DNA of 64,000 bases. Source: Gammaproteobacteria bacterium. GTDB taxonomy: Bacteria > Pseudomonadota > Gammaproteobacteria > AKS1. Location: the NCBI GenBank assembly GCA_027006175.1, contig JALTKS010000079.1:62001-126000 (forward strand), read 5' to 3'. Below, one piece after another: positions 59,411 through 64,000 of this stretch. The notes beneath the pieces were generated by a model, which saw only the letters and a program-made list of their open reading frames with translations, had not been told where the DNA came from and ran no database searches. Made by a program: the position numbers and the translations under genes. Positions within the stretch are counted from its first letter, which is position 1; the number at the start of each line of letters is the position of its first letter.

Positions 59411-59770
59411 TCATGATTCTTCTTTCATAGCAGAAAGAACGATCTCAAACTCTTCTTGAATCAGCGTCACTTGTTCATTTAGATCGGTAATCTCATTTTT
59501 TCTTGCCTGTTGCTCAAGATACTCAAGCTTTTTGTAAAGTTTAGTAAAACCAAAGCTACCGCTACTTGATTTTAGTGTATGGGCTATTTTAAAAATACTG
59601 TCGACATCATTAGTCATAGTGGCTGTTTTCAGCGCATCAAACTTAACGGGGAAGTCACTGGTAAAGTCATTGACCAGTTCTAAGTAACTATCGCCAAGTA
59701 GCTCTTTCAATGGAGATGCAACGGCATCATCGATGCTGGGAAGTTCTGTAAAGAGGTAATCACTGCTCAT
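59411..59770 (-). CDS. Hpt domain protein, partner of the EAL regulator
   Basis: The protein is 119 residues from the ATG at 59770 (MSSDYLFTELPSIDD). A longer frame to 59887 adds a basic, low-complexity stretch unlike Hpt N-termini; no strong ribosome-binding site decides between them. The phosphoacceptor is His64 in IAHTLKSSSGSFG. It should relay phosphate to the receiver of the adjacent regulator. No hybrid kinase is in the window. Confidence 0.85.
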   Translation of the reverse strand: MSSDYLFTELPSIDDAVASPLKELLGDSYLELVNDFTSDFPVKFDALKTATMTNDVDSIFKIAHTLKSSSGSFGFTKLYKKLEYLEQQARKNEITDLNEQVTLIQEEFEIVLSAMKEES

Positions 59771-59908
59771 ATAGCTAGACCATGTATAACGGTTAGTATT
59801 ATTTACTCTTGTGTTATCGACATAAGTGTCTCGCTTATAAGCAATTCTGTAAATAGCTCGACTGAATTTCAGTGAGCGAATTAACAAATATTAACATAAA
59901 ACAATCGC

Positions 59909-60367
59909 TTATCTTTCTTGCTCAGGTCTAAGAACGCTTCTAAAATAGTCATCAGCTGAATCAATATCAACAGTTTTATTGTTGTTATCGACTAAGGCCT
60001 GTTCATAATCATTCCAGCCTCTCAAGCCGGTCTTGAGTGAAGCAACATTGTTATAGCCTAATTCCTGCATTCTTGCAGCAGCGAGCACACTTCGATTGCC
60101 TGAGCGGCAAATAACGATGATTTCTTGATCTCTTGCGTCAGCCAGTTCCGGAATGGTTTCTTCGTAGTTAAATTCACAGGCTGTTTCCAGAATGCCGCGT
60201 GGCACGAGTAATGAATCCTTTATGTGCATGGCATCATATTCATAAGGTTCTCTGATATCGATGAGCATCGGTAATGAATCTGATTCCAGTTTCTCTTCCA
60301 GATCCCAGGGCATGATTTCAGTGATTGTTTTAGCTGTTGCTTCGACTATTTGCATAAATGTTTTCAT
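59909..60367 (-). CDS. Rhodanese-domain protein
   Basis: The protein is 152 residues, a single rhodanese domain. DIREPYEYDAMHIKDSLLVPRG is the N-terminal signature (DxRE..H) and Cys87 in VICRSGNRS is the active-site persulfide-forming cysteine. KTGLRGWNDYE is the typical C-terminal motif. Such proteins carry sulfane sulfur. It lies 24 bases after the NarL-type regulator gene on the same strand, downstream of the dsr-like genes, which fits sulfur metabolism or sulfur sensing; the direct role is unknown. Confidence 0.9.
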   Translation of the reverse strand: MKTFMQIVEATAKTITEIMPWDLEEKLESDSLPMLIDIREPYEYDAMHIKDSLLVPRGILETACEFNYEETIPELADARDQEIIVICRSGNRSVLAAARMQELGYNNVASLKTGLRGWNDYEQALVDNNNKTVDIDSADDYFRSVLRPEQER

Positions 60368-60391
60368 TATCGTTGAATTTCCTGAATAGAG

Positions 60392-61039
60392 TTATATACG
60401 CATGCCATGTTCAACGGCGATGACGGCCGCTTCAACACGAGAATGTACACCGAGTTTTCTCAAGATGGCTTTGACATGCAGTTTGACAGTGCCATCTGAA
60501 ATACCAAGCTGGCGAGCAATCACTTTATTACTTTCACCTTCAGCAATATGTGCAAGAATTTCCTGTTCACGAGGTGTCAGTTCGGAAAGTGGTGTTGCAG
60601 GCTCAATGGTATCCTGTTTCGAGGGTTTACCTTGAATGATATTGGTGAGTGACGCAATCAGTTCCTTTGCGACAACATTTTGACCGGTCATGGCGTCGTT
60701 CAGTGCGGGAATGAGTTCATCCGGATCCATATCTTTGAGTAGGTAGCCTTGAGCGCCTTCACGTAAAGCACGGGCTAAATCTTCCTCATCACGAGACATG
60801 CTTAGCATTAGAACAGGAATCTCAATACCATCTGCTTTGAGTTTTTCCAGTGTTTCAAGTCCAGTCATCCCCGGCATTTTTATATCGAGTAAAATAATAT
60901 CGGGTGACTCATCTTTAGCGAGTTGAATACCTTGTTCCCCATTGCCAGCCGATCCAACCACTTCAATACCACGACTTTGTAGTAGTTCTTCCAGGCCTTT
61001 TCTAACAAGGGCATGATCATCAATTAATAGAACGCGCAA
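60392..61039 (-). CDS. NarL/FixJ-family response regulator
   Basis: The protein is 215 residues. A receiver domain has Asp52 (IILLDIKMPG), followed by a LuxR-type helix-turn-helix (LTPREQEILAHIAEGESNKVIA...GTVKLHVKAILRKL). The start is TTG at 61039 with GGAG 8 bases upstream; there is no suitable ATG. It is 24 bases after the NarX-type kinase gene and forms a two-component pair with it. Its DNA targets are unknown; nitrate genes or dsr genes are both possible. Confidence 0.92.
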   Translation of the reverse strand: MRVLLIDDHALVRKGLEELLQSRGIEVVGSAGNGEQGIQLAKDESPDIILLDIKMPGMTGLETLEKLKADGIEIPVLMLSMSRDEEDLARALREGAQGYLLKDMDPDELIPALNDAMTGQNVVAKELIASLTNIIQGKPSKQDTIEPATPLSELTPREQEILAHIAEGESNKVIARQLGISDGTVKLHVKAILRKLGVHSRVEAAVIAVEHGMRI

Positions 61040-61063
61040 AATAGAACTCCGATTTAAATCTGG

Positions 61064-62689
61064 TTATTGAATATGTGACGAGGCGGGAACATGCAGCAGT
61101 ACCCGCGTTCCTTCGCCCGGTTCACTTTCTATTTGTAATTCACCATCAATGGCATCCGCTCGTTCCTTCATGACAGATAAACCAATATGTTCACCCGGTT
61201 CAGCATTTGTTTCTATTTCCTCAATACCTTGACCATCATCTTCAATTAATACGTTACAACCATCTTTAGGTAAGCGATTGATTAAAACACGCACATTACA
61301 GGCATCACTATGCTTTTTAATATTAACTAACGATTCCTGGATAATACGATATACCTGAAACTCCTGAGCAGGGGATAACCCGGAGTGCTCTTTGCTGTCA
61401 TTGCAGTGTATGTAGGTGTTGATGCCTGTTTCTTGTTTAAAGGTGTAAAGTAAATCATTCACCGCATAAACAAGCCCGCGTTCATCCATTTTTGAACGAA
61501 AGTTGGAAAGTAATTCACGCAGGCTTTTATGTGCATCATCAATGGCGGTGTTAAGTCGGCGTACTTCATTTTGTGCATGGCGAATATCTTTTTTGTATAA
61601 GGTTTCGCCCATCATCTTGGTTTGTAAGCGCATGCTGACTAATGATTGCGCCAGTGAATCATGCAGTTCGTTGGCAATCATATTGCGCTCTTCCATAATA
61701 GCGAGGCGGCGTGCATTTTGATCTAAACGTGTTTTTTCAATCGCCAAGCCAAGATGTTTGCCAATGGAGTTGAGTAAGTCGCGTATGTCTTTACCAAGTT
61801 CACGGCTGGGTCTGTCCAGGAAAATATTATACACACCAAGAATGCGCTCCTGGTATTGCAAAGGAATAACCAGCATTTCTTTACAGTCAGTATTGATAAT
61901 CGAACAAGAAAGGAATTGGTTGCAGGCATCAATGCCTTTTTGAATGCCAATGCCACCATGAAGCGTTATTTTCCCGCACAAGCAGCGATCGACATTAACG
62001 AGTTTTTCCTGTTCTTTAACCTCATCATTAAAACCGCGGCTGGCGACAAGTCGGGTCATATTCTGGCTATCTAATAATCGAACGCTAGCCGCTCTGGCAT
62101 CGACCAGTGTCATTAAGGCATCAAGAAATTGTTCCAGTAGACCATCGAGGTTTTGAGCAGAACTAAGGCTGGTCGCTATATCGTAGAGTATTTCTAATGA
62201 ACGTGACTTATCAGCAATGTGTTCGGTCTGGCTTTGAACACGGGTATCCATTTCATCGGTTAAACTATGAAGTTCATCCGTCAGGCTGTTAATATCCTGA
62301 ATCAAGCTGGCAAACTCACCGCGCGCAGGTATCGTTATGTGTGAATCAAGATCACCTGAGCGAATACGTTTTGACCATTCGCGTAACCCATTGAGCGGTG
62401 TTAATAACTGCTGACGGATGCGTTGTACCGTATGGAAGGTTAAGCCAAGCCCAACAATAACCAATATTGATTGCCATAGAATAATGACCTGGTAGCTTTC
62501 AGGAATGATGTATAAAACAATGGCACTAATTGAAAGGAAACAGAGAATAGTAAAAAGCCCAACAATAGGAAACAACAGCCGATTGCGTGAAAGGGTACTG
62601 AAAATACGTTTGTCTTTTTCTTCGGACGTGGCGACAGCTTGAGATGACTCAATCGTTGTTGGCTTTATATTCACGTTATTTGTGCGCAT
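61064..62689 (-). CDS. NarX-like sensor kinase without the nitrate-binding periplasmic domain
   Basis: The protein is 541 residues. Two transmembrane helices (~38-60, ~67-88) are joined by only about six residues, so there is no periplasmic sensor like the NarX P-box. A HAMP linker (~90-145), a GAF-like domain (~165-325) and a HisKA_3/HATPase kinase (His343 in ELHDSLAQSL) follow. Five cysteines (236, 238, 256, 262, 269) cluster in the GAF region. They could bind an iron-sulfur cluster, haem or another redox signal, or respond to sulfane sulfur. It pairs with the regulator at 60392. Confidence 0.9.
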   Translation of the reverse strand: MRTNNVNIKPTTIESSQAVATSEEKDKRIFSTLSRNRLLFPIVGLFTILCFLSISAIVLYIIPESYQVIILWQSILVIVGLGLTFHTVQRIRQQLLTPLNGLREWSKRIRSGDLDSHITIPARGEFASLIQDINSLTDELHSLTDEMDTRVQSQTEHIADKSRSLEILYDIATSLSSAQNLDGLLEQFLDALMTLVDARAASVRLLDSQNMTRLVASRGFNDEVKEQEKLVNVDRCLCGKITLHGGIGIQKGIDACNQFLSCSIINTDCKEMLVIPLQYQERILGVYNIFLDRPSRELGKDIRDLLNSIGKHLGLAIEKTRLDQNARRLAIMEERNMIANELHDSLAQSLVSMRLQTKMMGETLYKKDIRHAQNEVRRLNTAIDDAHKSLRELLSNFRSKMDERGLVYAVNDLLYTFKQETGINTYIHCNDSKEHSGLSPAQEFQVYRIIQESLVNIKKHSDACNVRVLINRLPKDGCNVLIEDDGQGIEEIETNAEPGEHIGLSVMKERADAIDGELQIESEPGEGTRVLLHVPASSHIQ

Positions 62690-62747
62690 AGTTGGGCGCT
62701 ATTCTAACAAACTTTTGGCATCGCTAATAAGTTGTTTTTTAAGATAT

Positions 62748-63143
62748 TTATTGCCTTCGTAAGCGGTATTCACTAACAACGCGCATTATCTGGGGGTAGG
62801 GTAACGCTTTGATAGTGTTAAATTCATTGATCGCGTCTTCAATTAGCTCAGCAATATTATTGTCGGATGGCGGTTTTGAAAGTAACTGCTGAAGGGCTTG
62901 TAAACCGCCACACTTGAGCTTCATTTCTTGTCCATGTGTTAAAACGGTGTGATTTTTTGCCAGTTTGAGTGCGAACCGTGCATTTCGCTTTAATTCTTTG
63001 ACGAGCGAGAGGCAGCCCAATCGTGCATTTGGATTGGTGCAAACAATACCTTCTTTTTCACCAATAAAGGTTTTTTGAGATTGGCTGCATTCAAAATGTA
63101 CCGTTTGTACAGCACGTTCAAAGGGGCAAGAGTCAGAAGCCAT
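62748..63143 (-). CDS. Cysteine-containing unknown protein after the dsrR-like gene
   Basis: The protein is 131 residues, basic in the middle. Cysteines at residues 6, 19, 35, 44 and 78 lie mostly in the N-terminal third (SCPFERAV, HFECSQSQ, GIVCTNP, LGCLSLVKEL). Their spacing is not that of a ferredoxin or zinc ribbon I know, but a metal or Fe-S site is plausible. It starts 9 bases after the dsrR-like stop, so it is probably in the same message. In Allochromatium dsrS follows dsrR, but DsrS is much longer in my memory, so I do not assign it. Confidence 0.65.
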   Translation of the reverse strand: MASDSCPFERAVQTVHFECSQSQKTFIGEKEGIVCTNPNARLGCLSLVKELKRNARFALKLAKNHTVLTHGQEMKLKCGGLQALQQLLSKPPSDNNIAELIEDAINEFNTIKALPYPQIMRVVSEYRLRRQ

Positions 63144-63152
63144 GTTGCTGGA

Positions 63153-63467
63153 TTAGTTAACTTCAGGCGCCTTATGATTTGGATCATTAGGGTTGATGAA
63201 AATGAAATGCATATTGTCACCGTCCAGCGCCACATAATCGATAGTCGCACCGATAAGTAGATCGCGTGAACCAGGTGCAATGATGACTTCCAGATCATCA
63301 AATTCGATAACAGCATCTTCGTCGGTCTTGTTATCATCAAAGCCCATTCCATACTGAATCGACTCGTCTTTATCTTTTGCCGCAGCAACCCGTAATGATA
63401 AACCCGCGTTATCGTCTGTCATTGATTTTTTGATCTGTTCAAGTGCCGCATCTGTGATTGTTAGCAT
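63153..63467 (-). CDS. dsrR: Cysteine-free A-type (IscA/HesB) protein, DsrR-like
   Basis: The protein is 104 residues. MLTITDAALEQIKKSM and the HesB-like core with FIFINPNDPN match the A-type Fe-S carrier fold, but the entire protein has no cysteine; the usual CGCG end is absent. DsrR of Allochromatium vinosum is known as such a cysteine-free A-type protein needed for sulfur oxidation. The upstream dsrN-like gene overlaps it by 7 bases, reproducing the dsrN-dsrR order. Symbol given on fold plus context. Confidence 0.78.
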   Translation of the reverse strand: MLTITDAALEQIKKSMTDDNAGLSLRVAAAKDKDESIQYGMGFDDNKTDEDAVIEFDDLEVIIAPGSRDLLIGATIDYVALDGDNMHFIFINPNDPNHKAPEVN

Positions 63468-64000
63468 AATTCAATACCTGCAAGATTTTCTGAAGATTTG
63501 TTAATAAGTATAAATTGGATAAAGCGTTTAACCCAGGGGTTACTGTCAACATTACGTTGATGAGCATAACAGGCTAACAGGTTTTTATACATGATCCCGT
63601 CAAATTCACCATTGATACCGTGACCGCGTTTCATTTCGTAGGCTGGTTTGAATTCGTCATTTAATTCAAAATTATCCAGGCTGGAATAATGAAATTCATG
63701 GGCTTGATGTGTTTGGCCGGCATTGCAATTGAGTCCTGGCCAGATAAAGTGTTCTGACTCTTCTATTTTAACATAGCCGCGGCCCTGAGGTTTGTCGTGC
63801 ATGACTGTATCGCCTGGTATAATACCTACCATGGAAGATTTCTTGTCATTCCACTGTATTGATTTACTGAGATACATCATGCCACCGCATTCAGCATAAG
63901 TCGGTAGTCCAGCGTTAATTGCATCATGAATACTTTTACGCATAGAGGTGTTTTCTTCCAGTTTTTGCATGTTGCTTTCTGGAAAACCACCACCAATAAA
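63461..64000 (-). CDS. dsrN: Cobyrinate a,c-diamide synthase family protein, DsrN-like (5' end outside window)
   Basis: The frame stays open to the window edge; codons before the Met at 63970 read FIGGGFPESN, a family motif, so the start lies beyond 64000. Visible is the class I glutaminase-like domain with the catalytic cysteine in YAECGGMMYLSKSI and the histidine-containing HQAHEFHYSSL. CbiA/CobB enzymes amidate corrinoids; the homologue DsrN amidates siroheme for DsrAB. The overlap with the cysteine-free A-type gene favours DsrN over a cobalamin-pathway CbiA, but the sequence alone cannot separate them. Confidence 0.75.
   Translation of the reverse strand, partial: FIGGGFPESNMQKLEENTSMRKSIHDAINAGLPTYAECGGMMYLSKSIQWNDKKSSMVGIIPGDTVMHDKPQGRGYVKIEESEHFIWPGLNCNAGQTHQAHEFHYSSLDNFELNDEFKPAYEMKRGHGINGEFDGIMYKNLLACYAHQRNVDSNPWVKRFIQFILINKSSENLAGIELC

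Noticed and set aside
62748..63143. Assignment as dsrS
   Set aside because: Position fits, but the protein is much shorter than the DsrS I recall and I see no distinguishing motif.

Overview
This window is chromosomal DNA from a gammaproteobacterium, very probably a sulfur-oxidising one. The housekeeping gene order is gammaproteobacterial: thrS-infC-rpmI-rplT-pheS-pheT-ihfA-merR-tRNA-Pro; purB...hflD-mnmA-rluE; cspD/clpS-clpA/infA-bpt-aat; and trxB/ftsK-lolA-rarA-crcB-serS-cysG, which resembles one long conserved block of Pseudomonas-type genomes. The sulfur assignment rests on the right edge, where the 3' end of a dsrN-like (cobyrinate/siroheme amidase family) gene overlaps a cysteine-free A-type protein gene like dsrR. 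That pair marks the end of reverse dissimilatory sulfite reductase operons. No phage, IS element or CRISPR array is visible; the DNA looks like uniform, moderately AT-leaning core genome.

Layout. 1-1.8 kb: the tail of a fatty acid cis/trans isomerase gene, a small exported protein and an exported matrixin-type metalloprotease with a PEP-CTERM-like tail. 1.9-9.6 kb: a translation block bounded by tRNA-Val(GAC) and tRNA-Pro(GGG), in which infC starts at a rare AUC codon. 9.6-24.6 kb: a nitrate assimilation region. It holds moaB-moeA-mobA for the molybdenum cofactor, two NarK-type transporters, a PP2C phosphatase/Ser-Thr kinase fusion, nirB-nirD, a nasA-type nitrate reductase, a DmsB-DmsC fusion and an atypical DsrC/TusE-family protein. 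Three sigma-54 promoter matches and one near-consensus NtrC site tie this region to nitrogen limitation.

24.7-32.7 kb: an exported Ser/Asp/His repeat protein with a PEP-CTERM-like tail, rep helicase, a lone Hpt protein, a secretin-like exported protein, the ribosomal oxygenase roxA and purB. 33-38.9 kb: acnB, then hflD-mnmA-rluE-cupin on the minus strand. 39-45.5 kb: a protein-turnover block (cspD, clpS, clpA, infA, bpt, aat) containing the bacterial N-degron components apart from ClpP. 45.5-48.4 kb: a periplasmic binding protein gene overlapping a sensor kinase gene. 48.4-57.3 kb: trxB, ftsK, lolA, rarA, crcB with a DUF190 partner, serS and cysG. 57.3-62.7 kb: a minus-strand signalling run (REC-PAS-GGDEF-EAL regulator, Hpt, rhodanese, NarL-type regulator, NarX-type kinase) directly downstream of a cysteine-containing unknown gene and the dsrR/dsrN-like pair.

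How the parts connect: MoaB/MoeA/MobA make the cofactor for NasA, CysG makes siroheme for NirB (and, after DsrN-type amidation, probably for a DsrAB outside the window), NarK proteins import nitrate, and NasA plus NirBD reduce it to ammonium. Several starts were moved from the longest possible reading frame to a codon with a better ribosome-binding site or no overlap; each is explained in its entry. All family assignments come from reading the translations, not from database searches.
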